Of a DNA stretch of 64,000 nucleotides, positions 16,588-25,759 are shown in pieces (the first letter of the stretch is position 1; every line of letters begins with the position of its first letter). The notes under the pieces were generated by a model, which worked only from the letters and a program-made list of their open reading frames with translations, had not been told where the DNA came from and searched no databases. The DNA is taken from the NCBI GenBank assembly GCA_017550335.1, contig JAFZPM010000032.1, positions 186,001 through 250,000 on the forward strand, in the 5' to 3' direction. The position numbers and the translations under genes are program-made. This stretch comes from Paludibacteraceae bacterium. GTDB taxonomy: Bacteria > Bacteroidota > Bacteroidia > Bacteroidales > Paludibacteraceae.

Positions 16588-17604
16588 ATGATCAACATCT
16601 TAGCGATAGAGTCATCTTGCGACGACACATCAGCCGCCGTCATCAGCGACGGATACCTATTATCCAACGTGATAGCGAGCCAGAAAGTACACGAATCATA
16701 CGGTGGCGTCGTACCCGAACTGGCCTCACGCGCCCATCAACAGAACATCATACCGGTCGTGTCGGAAGCCATCCGGCAATCCGGCATCCGAAAGGAGGAC
16801 CTCAACGCCATCGCGTTCACCAGAGGTCCGGGACTGATGGGGTCGTTGCTCGTCGGAACCTCCTTCGCGAAAGGTTTTTCCCTGGCGCTAGACATACCGT
16901 TGGTCGACGTGAACCACCTGCAGGCGCACATCCTCGCACACTTCATCCAAACGAAGGACGAAGAGAAGGAACTGCCTAACTTCCCGTTCATCTGCCTGCT
17001 CGTTTCGGGAGGCAACTCTCAAATCGTCTTGGTGAAGAGCTACAAGGAGATGGAGATCATCGGACAGACCATCGACGACGCCGCAGGCGAGGCCTTCGAC
17101 AAATGCGCCAAGGTCATGGGACTGCCCTACCCCGGAGGTCCCGTCATAGACCGTCTCGCCAAGGAGGGTGACCCGAAAGCGTTCACACTCCATAAGCCAC
17201 AGATCCCTGACTTCAACTACAGTTTCAGCGGATTGAAGACCTCCTTCCTCTACCTGCTTCGGGACGAGATACAGAAGAACCCTAACTTCGTGCAGGAGCG
17301 TCAACAGGACCTATGCGCCGTGTTGCAGAGTACTGTCATCGACATCCTCATGGACAAGCTCAGGAAGGCAGTGAAAGCCTATGGCATCAAGGAAGTGGCT
17401 GTGGCGGGCGGAGTGTCAGCCAATTCGGGACTGCGCGCCGCATTCGAAGACCATGCGAGACGATACAAGTGGAAGATCCATATCCCTAAATTCTCCTACA
17501 CGACAGACAACGGAGCCATGGTGGCGATCGCCGGATACTACAAATACCTGGACGGCGACTTCTGCGACATCAGTCTGCCACCGTTCTCAAAGGTAAACAT
17601 GTAG
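16588..17604 (+). CDS. tsaD: tRNA N6-threonylcarbamoyladenosine transferase TsaD
   Basis: TsaD transfers the threonylcarbamoyl group to A37 of ANN-decoding tRNAs, with TsaB and TsaE. The 338-residue product has family length and the ASKHA fold: NILAIESSCDDTSAAV at the start (phosphate loop), SYGGVVPELASRAHQ, the metal-binding VNHLQAHILAH segment near residues 109-119, SGGNSQIV and the C-terminal AVAGGVSANSGLR and DNGAM motifs. It follows the Cys-rich repeat gene closely. A dispersed repeat begins directly after its stop. Confidence 0.97.
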   Translation: MINILAIESSCDDTSAAVISDGYLLSNVIASQKVHESYGGVVPELASRAHQQNIIPVVSEAIRQSGIRKEDLNAIAFTRGPGLMGSLLVGTSFAKGFSLALDIPLVDVNHLQAHILAHFIQTKDEEKELPNFPFICLLVSGGNSQIVLVKSYKEMEIIGQTIDDAAGEAFDKCAKVMGLPYPGGPVIDRLAKEGDPKAFTLHKPQIPDFNYSFSGLKTSFLYLLRDEIQKNPNFVQERQQDLCAVLQSTVIDILMDKLRKAVKAYGIKEVAVAGGVSANSGLRAAFEDHARRYKWKIHIPKFSYTTDNGAMVAIAGYYKYLDGDFCDISLPPFSKVNM

Positions 17605-17667
17605 AGAATTATGAATTTTGAATTATGAATTATGAAATGTTAGTTTGACGTAGTCAATCTTGAATAG
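17605..17667 (+). repeat. Dispersed 3'-end repeat, copy 1
   Basis: Starts right after the tsaD stop: GAATTATGAA-type units followed by the core AGTTTGACGTAGTCAATC, whose centre TTGAC-GTA-GTCAA is palindromic. Related copies lie at 39613-39680 (same strand) and 54486-54549 (opposite strand). Confidence 0.7.
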
Positions 17668-17675
17668 GGGAGGCA

Positions 17676-18968
17676 TCATTCGGAGAGTATTCTCTCGAAA
17701 CCGACCAAGCGGTCATGGTCAGAGCCAAGAGGTCTATAGTAGACATATACCTGATACTCGTTCTCCGTTTCCCAGAAACTACCCTCGGCACGTGAATTCA
17801 GCCCTGAGGTGAGTCCCGCCGGCACGAAAAGATACTGGAAATTATAGCCACCATTCTTCAGCACAACGCTCAATTCATACTGGTGGCGATCATAGTTATA
17901 GACCATTTTATTCGATTCGTCCAAGCGTCCGTCGTTGAAGGCGCCAGAGACATAGAGTGCGCCATCCAGCCAAGGGTCTTCGAGGGGATAGGTGAAATGC
18001 ACGACGGAATAATCCACCTCAGCATTGCTCCAAACATCCTGCTGGTGCACCAAGTACCCCCCGTTCACATCCTTCCTGAACACCGAAGTCTTCCCGTCCG
18101 ACATCTCACCCGGACGCATCTCCACATGGTAGTACGGATTGTGGTAGGAGATACGCTCCACACAACCGCTGTAACGGAAACGGTGGGAGAAGTCGGCCAC
18201 GTTGTACTGCACGCCCCCCTCGAACGAGAGGTTTCGCTCATCATCAAAGACCAGGGACTCCGGCTTCACATACGTGGGTTTCAAACCGTACACCTCATTG
18301 TCACGCCTGCCATTCTGACGGACGACCACCGTCAGTTCATCAGGCAATGCATTGAAATTGCCCTGATAAAAAAGTTCGAACGAGAGGTGCTGATACTCCT
18401 TGTTGACCCCGTAGATAGACCTGCCATCCACTTCCCCGACAATCTTCACCTTAGGATCCTGTTGGGAGAAGCAAGCCACGAGAAGGTTCGACGAAGGATC
18501 GTCCGTATCATAGACCTGAACGATGTAATTGCCCGAAAGCGTCAGCTTCACATCATCGTTCGGCAGTGTGAACTCATAGTGGGAATAATCGAACGTAGTG
18601 TTCATGGAGATATACGGATCCTCGATGACAACCTCGTTCAATCCCTCCATATACTCCATCTCCTCCAGATTGGAGAGCGTCCAGTCCGCATTGCAGTATC
18701 TGACCCTATAGGCGAGATGGCGGTACTTATGCGACATCCAGTCAAAGGCCACCGTCACATGGTCGTCCGAGCCCATACGGATCACAGGAAGGTCCAGTTG
18801 GTCTGCGTTCAAATAGACCTGAATCGTCTTGATGTCCGGCGTATATGCCTTGTTCACATACCGTTGCGAACAGACATTGGAGGTCCATAGAAAGAGACAC
18901 AGGAGCAACAAGACCCTACCCAAAAGCCTTCCCGATCTTAAGCCATATATAAATACCTTATCACTCAT
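17676..18968 (-). CDS. DUF5103 / type IX secretion plug-like protein
   Basis: The product has a signal peptide (MSDKVFIYGLRSGRLLGRVL..., cleavage near NVCSQ) and about 400 mature residues matching the Bacteroidota DUF5103 family: KTIQVYLNADQLDLPVIRMG, WTLSNLEEMEYMEGLN, TLSGNYIVQVYDTDD and a C-terminal DGRLDESNKMVYNYDRHQYE segment. Some members were shown to plug the type IX secretion translocon, though the family also occurs in species without that system. I start at 18968 (430 residues) because its ATG overlaps the upstream stop as ATGAGTGA, a classic translational coupling, and because the signal peptide then begins at the N-terminus; an in-frame ATG lies 17 codons further up. Confidence 0.85.
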   Translation of the reverse strand: MSDKVFIYGLRSGRLLGRVLLLLCLFLWTSNVCSQRYVNKAYTPDIKTIQVYLNADQLDLPVIRMGSDDHVTVAFDWMSHKYRHLAYRVRYCNADWTLSNLEEMEYMEGLNEVVIEDPYISMNTTFDYSHYEFTLPNDDVKLTLSGNYIVQVYDTDDPSSNLLVACFSQQDPKVKIVGEVDGRSIYGVNKEYQHLSFELFYQGNFNALPDELTVVVRQNGRRDNEVYGLKPTYVKPESLVFDDERNLSFEGGVQYNVADFSHRFRYSGCVERISYHNPYYHVEMRPGEMSDGKTSVFRKDVNGGYLVHQQDVWSNAEVDYSVVHFTYPLEDPWLDGALYVSGAFNDGRLDESNKMVYNYDRHQYELSVVLKNGGYNFQYLFVPAGLTSGLNSRAEGSFWETENEYQVYVYYRPLGSDHDRLVGFERILSE

Positions 18969-19713
18969 TCGACAATATTTTTTTCGGAAGATAATCCAAT
19001 TGAACATTCTCCATCGCATTCCACATACTACCCTTCACGTTCGGGTTCATCTCCGACAACCGATCCATCACCTCCTTCATGGTCTCACGATGGGAAGCCG
19101 TCTCGTACGGGCAAAGCGCCTTCTGCCTCACATATTGGTGCGCCTCCGCCAACTCAGCCAGTTCATGCTCCTCGATCAAGGCCATCGGACGGATGATGGT
19201 CATGTCGAACTTATCCATCTTCAGCAACGGAGGCATCGTACCGAACGAGCCTTGGAACGTGAGGTTCATCAACAGTGTGCGAAGGATGTCATCCTTATGA
19301 TGCCCCAAGGCCATTTTCCTGCAACCCAGTTCCTTCGCCACATCGAAGAACCGTTTGCGGCGGCTCCACGAGCAGAGGAAGCAAGGGGTCTTGCGCCTAT
19401 CGGTGGACATGTCAAAGGAGGTGACCGAATGGAGGAACGAAGCCCCACACCGCTCCGCGAAAGAACGGAGATACTCCATATCAGACTGGTACGGGATATT
19501 GCTCATCGAGACGTGCAGGGCGGTCATCGAGAAACCCACGTGACCCGTACGCTTGTATTGTCCCAAGAGCTCCAGCAGAGCCAGCGAGTCCTTCCCGCCG
19601 GAGAGACCCACCAGGATATGGTCACCCTCCTCAATCAAGCCATAGCGTTCAACCGCACACTTGAACTCCTTGAAAACCCTATGGAACAAACGTCCATCCT
19701 TCGTGTTAGACAT
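18961..19713 (-). CDS. TtcA-like tRNA thiolation (PP-loop ATPase) protein
   Basis: The 250-residue product has the PP-loop SGGKDS at residues 38-43 and, at 111-114, the CFLC pair followed by SWSRRKRFF, then GHHKDD and a later LCPYE Cys. This is the cysteine layout of TtcA, which thiolates C32 of some tRNAs with an Fe-S cluster; close relatives act on other positions, so the exact target is uncertain. The ORF can be read four codons further upstream to a GTG, but ATG at 19713 is the better start. The stop overlaps the start of the DUF5103 gene. A TACTTTTG -7-like box lies at 19747-19740 on the minus strand. Confidence 0.88.
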   Translation of the reverse strand: MSNTKDGRLFHRVFKEFKCAVERYGLIEEGDHILVGLSGGKDSLALLELLGQYKRTGHVGFSMTALHVSMSNIPYQSDMEYLRSFAERCGASFLHSVTSFDMSTDRRKTPCFLCSWSRRKRFFDVAKELGCRKMALGHHKDDILRTLLMNLTFQGSFGTMPPLLKMDKFDMTIIRPMALIEEHELAELAEAHQYVRQKALCPYETASHRETMKEVMDRLSEMNPNVKGSMWNAMENVQLDYLPKKILSNE

Positions 19714-19820
19714 AATCCAAGCCACTTTTTAATAACGCACAAAAGTAACAAAATAGTCTGTCCAAATAAAAAAACGAGCCATAAACGATGCACATTGGGA
19801 AAAATATCATCTAAAAACAC

Positions 19821-19828
19821 TATTTTTG
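19821..19828 (+). promoter_or_regulatory. -7 box for the rimM-rlmB operon
   Basis: TATTTTTG 20 bases before the rimM ATG. A TTG sits at 19795-19797, with a 23-bp spacer that is longer than ideal. Confidence 0.55.
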
Positions 19829-19847
19829 TAGAGCAAAAAAAAGAGTT

Positions 19848-20381
19848 ATGATAACGAGGGATGACATCATGCAGATCGGGCAGATCGTGAAGACGCACGG
19901 GCTTCGGGGAGAACTGGCGTTCACCTACAAGACCGACATCTTCGACGAGGCGGAACCTCCCTGCCTCATCTGCGAGTTGGACGGCATATACGTGCCCTTC
20001 TTCGTCGACGAGATCCGCATCAAAAACGATGAGACCGCACTGGTGAAGTTCGAGGGGATCGACTCCGCCGAGGAGGCGCAGGAGCTGGTCAAGGCGCCCA
20101 TCTTCATCGAGAAGAGGCATGTGCCGGAAGAGATCGGGCAGGACGAGGTGGAAGGCGTGGACTACTACATCGGCTTCAAGGTCTTCGACGAGAACGGGGC
20201 GGAGATCGGTGAGATAGAAGCTGTGGACGACACGTCCGAGAACGTGCTCTTCCTCGTGACCGATTCCCAAGGCGAAGAGTTTTACATCCCCGCCACCGAC
20301 GAATACATCATTGAAATCGACGACGAGAAGAGGACGATGAGCATGGATTTGCCGGAGGGCCTGTTAGACTTAAACAAGTAA
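19848..20381 (+). CDS. rimM: Ribosome maturation factor RimM
   Basis: RimM helps 30S subunit assembly, binding ribosomal protein S19 near the 3' domain of 16S rRNA. The 177-residue product has the family layout: N-terminal beta-barrel beginning IGQIVKTHGLRGELAFTYKT, then a PRC-barrel domain from about residue 100 (DYYIGFKVFDENGAEIGEIE) ending in EIDDEKRTMSMDLPEGLLDL. It is the first gene of a tight run with rlmB (13 bases apart), an RluA-family gene and others, all RNA-processing or unknown. Confidence 0.95.
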   Translation: MITRDDIMQIGQIVKTHGLRGELAFTYKTDIFDEAEPPCLICELDGIYVPFFVDEIRIKNDETALVKFEGIDSAEEAQELVKAPIFIEKRHVPEEIGQDEVEGVDYYIGFKVFDENGAEIGEIEAVDDTSENVLFLVTDSQGEEFYIPATDEYIIEIDDEKRTMSMDLPEGLLDLNK

Positions 20382-20394
20382 AAACGTAGGAAGC

Positions 20395-21138
20395 ATGAAA
20401 GAGAACGAGATGATATTTGGCATACGCGCCATCATCGAAGCCATCCATTCGGACAAGCAGATCGACAAGATCATCATCAAGAACGATATGCAGAGCGAAC
20501 TGGCCAAGGAGCTGCTCAACGCGGTGAAGGGCCACAACGCCATACAGATACAACGCGTGCCGCTCGAGAGGCTCAACCGTTACACGCACAAGAACCACCA
20601 GGGGGCCATCGCCTTCGTGAGCCAGACGGACTATCAGCTGGTGGCGGACCTCGTACCCTTCCTCTACGAGCAAGGGAAGGTGCCCTTCTTCGTCGTCCTG
20701 GACGGTGTGACGGACGTGCGCAACTTCGGCGCCATCGCCCGCACCTGCGAATGCGCAGGAGTCGATGCGATCATCATCCCCGTGAAGGGAGGCGCTTCCG
20801 TCAACGCGGACGCCATCAAGACCTCGGCGGGAGCGCTCCACACGTTGCCCGTCTGCAAGGAGAGCAGCCTGACATCCGCCCTCAAGTTCATGAAGAAATG
20901 CGGCATACGGATCATCGCCGCCAGCGAGAAAGGCACATTGCCCTACACGGAATCCAACATGAAGGACCCCGTCGCCATCGTCATGGGAGCGGAGGACAAG
21001 GGCGTTTCCCCTGAAGTGCTGCGCATCTGCGACGAGATGGTCAGCATACCTATCCTAGGCAAGATATCCTCCCTCAACGTCTCCGTGGCGGCCGGCGTGA
21101 TGATCTATGAGGCGGTAAGGCAAAGAGGAGAAAAATAA
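20395..21138 (+). CDS. rlmB: 23S rRNA 2'-O-ribose methyltransferase, RlmB/TrmH (SpoU) family
   Basis: The 247-residue product has an N-terminal substrate-binding domain (MIFGIRAIIEAIHSDKQIDK) and a SpoU knot domain: LDGVTDVRNFGAIARTCECAG (motif 1), VMGAEDKGVSPEVL (motif 2) and IPILGKISSLNVSVAAGVMIYE (motif 3), whose Arg/Asn/Ser residues bind SAM. RlmB methylates G2251 in the 23S peptidyl-transferase centre; the related TrmH acts on tRNA G18. The layout and length favour RlmB. It lies 13 bases after rimM and 13 bases before the RluA-family gene. Confidence 0.92.
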   Translation: MKENEMIFGIRAIIEAIHSDKQIDKIIIKNDMQSELAKELLNAVKGHNAIQIQRVPLERLNRYTHKNHQGAIAFVSQTDYQLVADLVPFLYEQGKVPFFVVLDGVTDVRNFGAIARTCECAGVDAIIIPVKGGASVNADAIKTSAGALHTLPVCKESSLTSALKFMKKCGIRIIAASEKGTLPYTESNMKDPVAIVMGAEDKGVSPEVLRICDEMVSIPILGKISSLNVSVAAGVMIYEAVRQRGEK

Positions 21139-21151
21139 ATCAGGAAGCACA

Positions 21152-21880
21152 ATGGACATCCTATACGAAGACAACCACATCATCATCGTGAACAAGAGCT
21201 GCACGGAGATCGTGCAGGGCGATAAGACGGGCGACACGCCCCTCTCGGAGATGGTGCAGGCATACCTCAAGGAGAAGTACGCCAAGCCTGGGAACGTCTT
21301 CATCGGTGTGACCCACCGCCTGGACCGGCCCGTCAGCGGAGTCGTCGTCTTCGCGAAGACATCCAAGGCGCTCAGCCGCCTGAACGAGATGTTCCGCACC
21401 CACGACCTCACCAAACGCTACTGGGCCATCGTCAAGAACCGTCCGCCCCAAGAGGAGGAACTGCTCACCCATTACCTCGTACGCAACGAGCGCATGAACA
21501 AGACCTTCGTGTACGACAAGCAGGTCAAGGATTCGAAACGATCCAAACTCAGCTATAAAATCATCGCCCAGTCGGACAAATACTATCTGCTGGAGATAGA
21601 CCTCATGACGGGGCGCCACCACCAGATACGCGCCCAGCTGGCGCACATCGGATGCCCAATCCGCGGAGACCTCAAGTACGGGTTCGACCGTTCCAACAAG
21701 GACGGAGGCATCAGCCTGCATGCCCGCAACATACGGTTCATACACCCCGTGTCGAAGAAGGAGATAAACATCGTGGCACCCACGCCCGACGACACCCTCT
21801 GGAACACATTCGAAGAGATACTAAGCAAGCAAAGCGAGGAGGCCCCAGAGACCCCGCGGAGAGAAGACCATGAAGCATAG
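21152..21880 (+). CDS. RluA-family pseudouridine synthase
   Basis: The 242-residue product makes pseudouridine in rRNA or tRNA. The catalytic motif is HRLDRPVSGVVVFAKT near residues 51-66, with the nucleophile Asp in RLD; GRHHQIRAQLAHIGCPI and GDLKYG follow, as in the family. It lacks an S4 domain, so it is of the short RluA/RluC-type without an RNA-binding N-terminus; the exact uridine is unknown. It overlaps the next gene by 11 bases, which suggests coupled translation. Confidence 0.92.
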   Translation: MDILYEDNHIIIVNKSCTEIVQGDKTGDTPLSEMVQAYLKEKYAKPGNVFIGVTHRLDRPVSGVVVFAKTSKALSRLNEMFRTHDLTKRYWAIVKNRPPQEEELLTHYLVRNERMNKTFVYDKQVKDSKRSKLSYKIIAQSDKYYLLEIDLMTGRHHQIRAQLAHIGCPIRGDLKYGFDRSNKDGGISLHARNIRFIHPVSKKEINIVAPTPDDTLWNTFEEILSKQSEEAPETPRREDHEA

Positions 21881-22676
21881 ACTACTCGCCATATTACCCC
21901 TTTTCGCCACCTTCACCCTCCATGCGGAGATAAATGAAGAACGGCTGGCCGTGCTCTTCGACTCCCTGAAGAACTGCGAGGTGGATAGCATAAAAGACCA
22001 ACTCAACAGAGAGGTGCAAGCCACATTAGGCGAAACGCTGAAAGACGAGAACTCCTTCACCTACCCGTTCGAGAAAATCGCCAACCTAGGCAAGATATAC
22101 TCGGACGACAAGAAGGTGAGGATCTACACCTGGTCTTTCCCCTACACCGACCGTACCCACGGGTACGGAGGATTCATTCAAGTAAAAAGCAAGAACAAAG
22201 TCACCACCACACCCCTCACACTATCCAGGGAAGCATACCTGCCCTCCCAACAGGGCAAGATCGCCACGACCGATTGGTACGGAGCACTATACTACAAAGT
22301 GTTTCCTGTAAAAAACAGGGGAGGAAACTATTACGTGGCACTGGGATGGTCTGGCTACAACGCCGCATCCGACTACAAGATCATCGAGACCCTCAACATC
22401 GACGGAAGGGGCAACGCCTCGCTCGGGAAGATGGTCTTCGAAAAGAAAGGGAAGAACGACTCCAGGATCATCCTCGAATACAGCGCGGAGGCTAAGATAG
22501 CACTCAACTACGACGCATCCTCCAAACGGATCATCTTCGACCACCTATCCCCCATCGAGCCCGGCTACAAGGACATACACGTCTACTACGGTCCGGACTT
22601 CACCTACGACGCCTACAGACTGAAGAAAGGCACGTGGTATCTGGAGGAGAACATCGATGCCAGAAACACACGATAA
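21870..22676 (+). CDS. Uncharacterised secreted protein
   Basis: A 268-residue product with a short signal peptide (MKHRLLAILPLFATFTLHA) and a mature part rich in beta strands, ending with YGPDFTYDAYRLKKGTWYLE. I do not recognise a family. It starts inside the end of the RluA-family gene (11-base overlap) and its stop lies 11 bases before the start of the DPP III gene, so it is embedded in one operon. A periplasmic role alongside the peptidase is possible but not supported by sequence. Confidence 0.75.
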   Translation: MKHRLLAILPLFATFTLHAEINEERLAVLFDSLKNCEVDSIKDQLNREVQATLGETLKDENSFTYPFEKIANLGKIYSDDKKVRIYTWSFPYTDRTHGYGGFIQVKSKNKVTTTPLTLSREAYLPSQQGKIATTDWYGALYYKVFPVKNRGGNYYVALGWSGYNAASDYKIIETLNIDGRGNASLGKMVFEKKGKNDSRIILEYSAEAKIALNYDASSKRIIFDHLSPIEPGYKDIHVYYGPDFTYDAYRLKKGTWYLEENIDARNTR

Positions 22677-22687
22677 CACTAAGATAT

Positions 22688-24745
22688 ATGAAACTAAAAA
22701 CTGCATTATTGCTTATGACTACAACCTTAATAGGCTCTTGCTCCAGCGAGGGAGACAAAGCGACAAACGCCGCCGTGGAGACGGAGTTCGAATACAAAGT
22801 GGACAGATTCGCGGATTTGGAAATCCTGCGCTACAAAGTGCCGGACTTCGAATCGTTGAGTCTCAACCAAAAGAAACTCATCTATTTCCTCTCACAGGCC
22901 GCCTTGGAAGGCAGGGACATCCTCTACGACCAGAACAACAAATACAACCTGACGATACGCAGGACATTGGAAGCCATATTCCTCAACTACGCCGGCGACA
23001 GGAACAACAAGGACTTCGAGGAGATGGTCACCTACCTGAAAAGGGTATGGTTCTCCAACGGAATCCACCACCACTACGCCACGGATAAGTTCGAGCCGAA
23101 CTTCAACCAAGCCTACTTCGAGATGGTAGTCCGCTCCATATCGCCGGACAAACTTCCCATCAAGGAGTACGACAACGACGTGGAGAAGATGCTGAAGGCC
23201 ATCACCCCTGTCATGTTCGACAAGAACCTCTACGCAAAAAGAGTGAACCAAACAGAGGGGGAAGACCTCATCAAGACATCTGCCAACAACTACTACGAAG
23301 GGGTGACGGAGAAGGAGGTGGACGCCTTCTACGATAAGATGAGGGATCCGAACGACACCACCCCACTCTCCTACGGTCTGAACAGCAAGCTCATGAAGGA
23401 GAACGGCAAGATCGTGGAGAAGCAATGGAAGGTCGGAGGCATGTACTCCGCCGCCATCGAGAAGATCGTGGGCTGGCTGGAAAAAGCCGCCGAAGTGGCG
23501 GAGAACGATGCGCAGAAGAAGGTGATCAACTCATTGATAGACTACTACGAGACCGGTGACCTGCTGACATTCGACGAATACAGCATCCTCTGGGTGGAGG
23601 ACACGGAGTCACGCATCGACTTCGTCAACGGATTCATCGAGACCTACGGAGACCCGCTAGGCATCAAGGCCAGCTGGGAGTCCGTCGTCAACTTCAAGAA
23701 CCTCGAGGCGACACAAAGGACCATCACCATCAGCCAGAACGCGCAATGGTTCGAAGACCACTCGCCGGTGGACCCACGCTTCAAGAAAGACAGCGTGAAC
23801 GGAGTCACCGCCAAGGTCATCACAGCCGCCATGCTCGGTGGAGACTGCCATCCAGCCACACCGATAGGCATCAACCTGCCTAACGCCAACTGGATCCGCC
23901 AGATGCACGGTTCGAAATCCGTCACGCTGGAGAACATCACGGAAGCCTACGACAAGGCCGCACATGGCAACGGATTCAACGAGGAGTTCGTGTGGAGCGA
24001 CGAGGAGAGGGAACGCATCGAGAAGTACGGTTACCAATCGGACAACCTGCACACCGACCTGCACGAATGCCTCGGTCATGGTTCGGGTCAACTGCTTCCT
24101 GGCGTGAGCCAAGACGCCTTGAGAGCCTACGGCGCCACTATCGAGGAGGCGCGCGCCGACCTCTTCGGACTCTACTACGCGGCAGACCCTAAGATGGTGG
24201 AGCTAGGCCTATTGCCTAACATGGAGGCCTATAAAGCAGAGTATTACAAGTACATGATGAACGGCATGCTCACCCAACTCACCCGAATCGAATTGGGTAA
24301 CAACATCGAGGAGGCACACATGCGCAACCGCCAGCTCATCGCGCAATGGGTATACGAACACGGCAAGGCGAAGAACATCGTGGAACTGAAGGAAAGGGAC
24401 GGCAAGACATTCGTGGTCATCAACGACTACGATGCGATGAGAGGACTCATCGGAGAGTTGTTGGCTGAAATACAACGCATTAAATCGGAAGGGGATTTCA
24501 ACGCAGCCAAGCAACTGGTCGAAACCTACGGCGTGAAGGTGGACCCGAAAATCCACAAGGAAATCCGCGAACGTTACGCAGCCCTGAACATCGCCCCTTA
24601 CAAGGGATTCGTCAACCCAAGATACGAGCCGATATATGATAACGAAAAGAATATCATCGACATACAAGTGAAATATGATGAAACATTCGTCAAGCAAATG
24701 ATTCGTTACTCGAAAGAATATTCCAATCTGCCGAGTCTTAACTAA
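22688..24745 (+). CDS. Dipeptidyl-peptidase III (M49) lipoprotein
   Basis: DPP III removes dipeptides from the N-terminus of short peptides. The 685-residue product has the M49 zinc motif H459-E-C-L-G-H464, the Bacteroidetes form with one residue fewer than the eukaryotic HELLGH, and the third ligand in EEARAD near residue 487. The N-terminus MKLKTALLLMTTTLIGSC carries a lipobox with Cys at 18, followed by an Asp-poor SSEGDK linker, so it is probably membrane-anchored in the periplasm or on the surface. I start at 22688; an ATG 18 codons upstream lies inside the preceding gene and lacks the signal. It is the last gene of the rimM run. Confidence 0.95.
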   Translation: MKLKTALLLMTTTLIGSCSSEGDKATNAAVETEFEYKVDRFADLEILRYKVPDFESLSLNQKKLIYFLSQAALEGRDILYDQNNKYNLTIRRTLEAIFLNYAGDRNNKDFEEMVTYLKRVWFSNGIHHHYATDKFEPNFNQAYFEMVVRSISPDKLPIKEYDNDVEKMLKAITPVMFDKNLYAKRVNQTEGEDLIKTSANNYYEGVTEKEVDAFYDKMRDPNDTTPLSYGLNSKLMKENGKIVEKQWKVGGMYSAAIEKIVGWLEKAAEVAENDAQKKVINSLIDYYETGDLLTFDEYSILWVEDTESRIDFVNGFIETYGDPLGIKASWESVVNFKNLEATQRTITISQNAQWFEDHSPVDPRFKKDSVNGVTAKVITAAMLGGDCHPATPIGINLPNANWIRQMHGSKSVTLENITEAYDKAAHGNGFNEEFVWSDEERERIEKYGYQSDNLHTDLHECLGHGSGQLLPGVSQDALRAYGATIEEARADLFGLYYAADPKMVELGLLPNMEAYKAEYYKYMMNGMLTQLTRIELGNNIEEAHMRNRQLIAQWVYEHGKAKNIVELKERDGKTFVVINDYDAMRGLIGELLAEIQRIKSEGDFNAAKQLVETYGVKVDPKIHKEIRERYAALNIAPYKGFVNPRYEPIYDNEKNIIDIQVKYDETFVKQMIRYSKEYSNLPSLN

Positions 24746-24786
24746 AAAAAATGATGGATTTGAGAGATTAATTCCACAAGAAATAT

Positions 24787-24794
24787 TACATTTG
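24787..24794 (+). promoter_or_regulatory. -7 box for tonB
   Basis: TACATTTG 46 bases before the tonB ATG. The only nearby TTTG (24759-24762) is 24 bp away, so the upstream element is poor. Confidence 0.55.
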
Positions 24795-24840
24795 CACAAC
24801 GAAGTAATCAAACGGGAAATTAAATAAAAAAGAATATATC

Positions 24841-25548
24841 ATGAGAATTAAGAAATCACCCCAAGCAGACTTGAACAATAAACGTTCAATGTTCACCTTG
24901 ATTGGTCTTGTCATCACTCTTGGTTTCACCTACATACTCTTCGAATGGTCGAAGAGCAATGCGACTGAGTTTAACATAGATGAAGTAGTTACAAGGGCGA
25001 CCGATGACGAGGAGATAGATAACACCAATCAAGACGAACCAGAGCCAGAACCGGAGCCAGAACCGGAGCAGCAACAACAAGAGACTCCGGAAGTACCAGA
25101 AATCGTGGAGGTCGACAATGACAAGAAGACAGATAGTAAGGTCGAAGCACAAGACGAAGATCAAAAGGGAAAAGTCGAAATTCCAACCCAAACGCTTATC
25201 AATGACGGTGGAGAAGAGGATCCGGATGATGTCCCTGTCGTAAAGGTACAAAAGAAGGCGTCATTCCCTGGCGGAAAGGAAGCGTTGACGAATTTCCTCA
25301 AGAACAACTTGACTTATCCGTCAATCGCAGCGGATGAAGGCATAGAGGGTACTGTAATCGTTAGCTTCGTCGTCGGAAAGACCGGAGAAATCAGGGATGT
25401 CAAAGTAATGCGTCCTGTGGATAAAGCATTGGATGAGGAGGCTATCCGCGTGGTTAAAAGCATGCCTAAGTGGACTCCTGCCATGAACAACGACAGACCT
25501 TGTGCATCCTTCTTTAGGTTGCCGGTGAACTTCAAATTGAACAGATAA
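24841..25548 (+). CDS. TonB-type energy transducer
   Basis: The 235-residue product has the TonB layout: a short cytoplasmic start, one membrane anchor (residues about 17-38, MFTLIGLVITLGFTYILFEW), a proline/glutamate-rich periplasmic arm (PEPEPEPEPEQ near 65-75) and a C-terminal TonB domain (about 150-235) with FPGGKEAL, YPSIAADEGIEGTVIVSFVV, IRDVKVMRPVD and MPKWTPAMNNDRP. It couples inner-membrane proton force to outer-membrane receptors. The window contains a receptor fragment (1-445) but nothing says they pair, and no exbB/exbD gene is adjacent. A terminator follows. Confidence 0.92.
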   Translation: MRIKKSPQADLNNKRSMFTLIGLVITLGFTYILFEWSKSNATEFNIDEVVTRATDDEEIDNTNQDEPEPEPEPEPEQQQQETPEVPEIVEVDNDKKTDSKVEAQDEDQKGKVEIPTQTLINDGGEEDPDDVPVVKVQKKASFPGGKEALTNFLKNNLTYPSIAADEGIEGTVIVSFVVGKTGEIRDVKVMRPVDKALDEEAIRVVKSMPKWTPAMNNDRPCASFFRLPVNFKLNR

Positions 25549-25588
25549 CAAGAAGACCTCCGAAAGGAAGGGACTTACACATCACAGG

Positions 25589-25622
25589 GAGGGAAGATGA
25601 CAACGTCTTCCCTCTTTTTTTT
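25589..25622 (+). terminator. Terminator of tonB
   Basis: Perfect 9-bp stem GAGGGAAGA / TCTTCCCTC followed by eight T, 40 bases after the stop. Confidence 0.9.
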
Positions 25623-25759
25623 CAACATGGCGGGAAAATGTCTCCCTTCAAATGAATAAATATTCCAAAAAAAGATTAATTTCGCGCTTGCAAGAAAAAG
25701 AGAAACATGAGGTGGTTTCTAAAATGATAACCACTGTAACGTAAACAATTAAAACAACA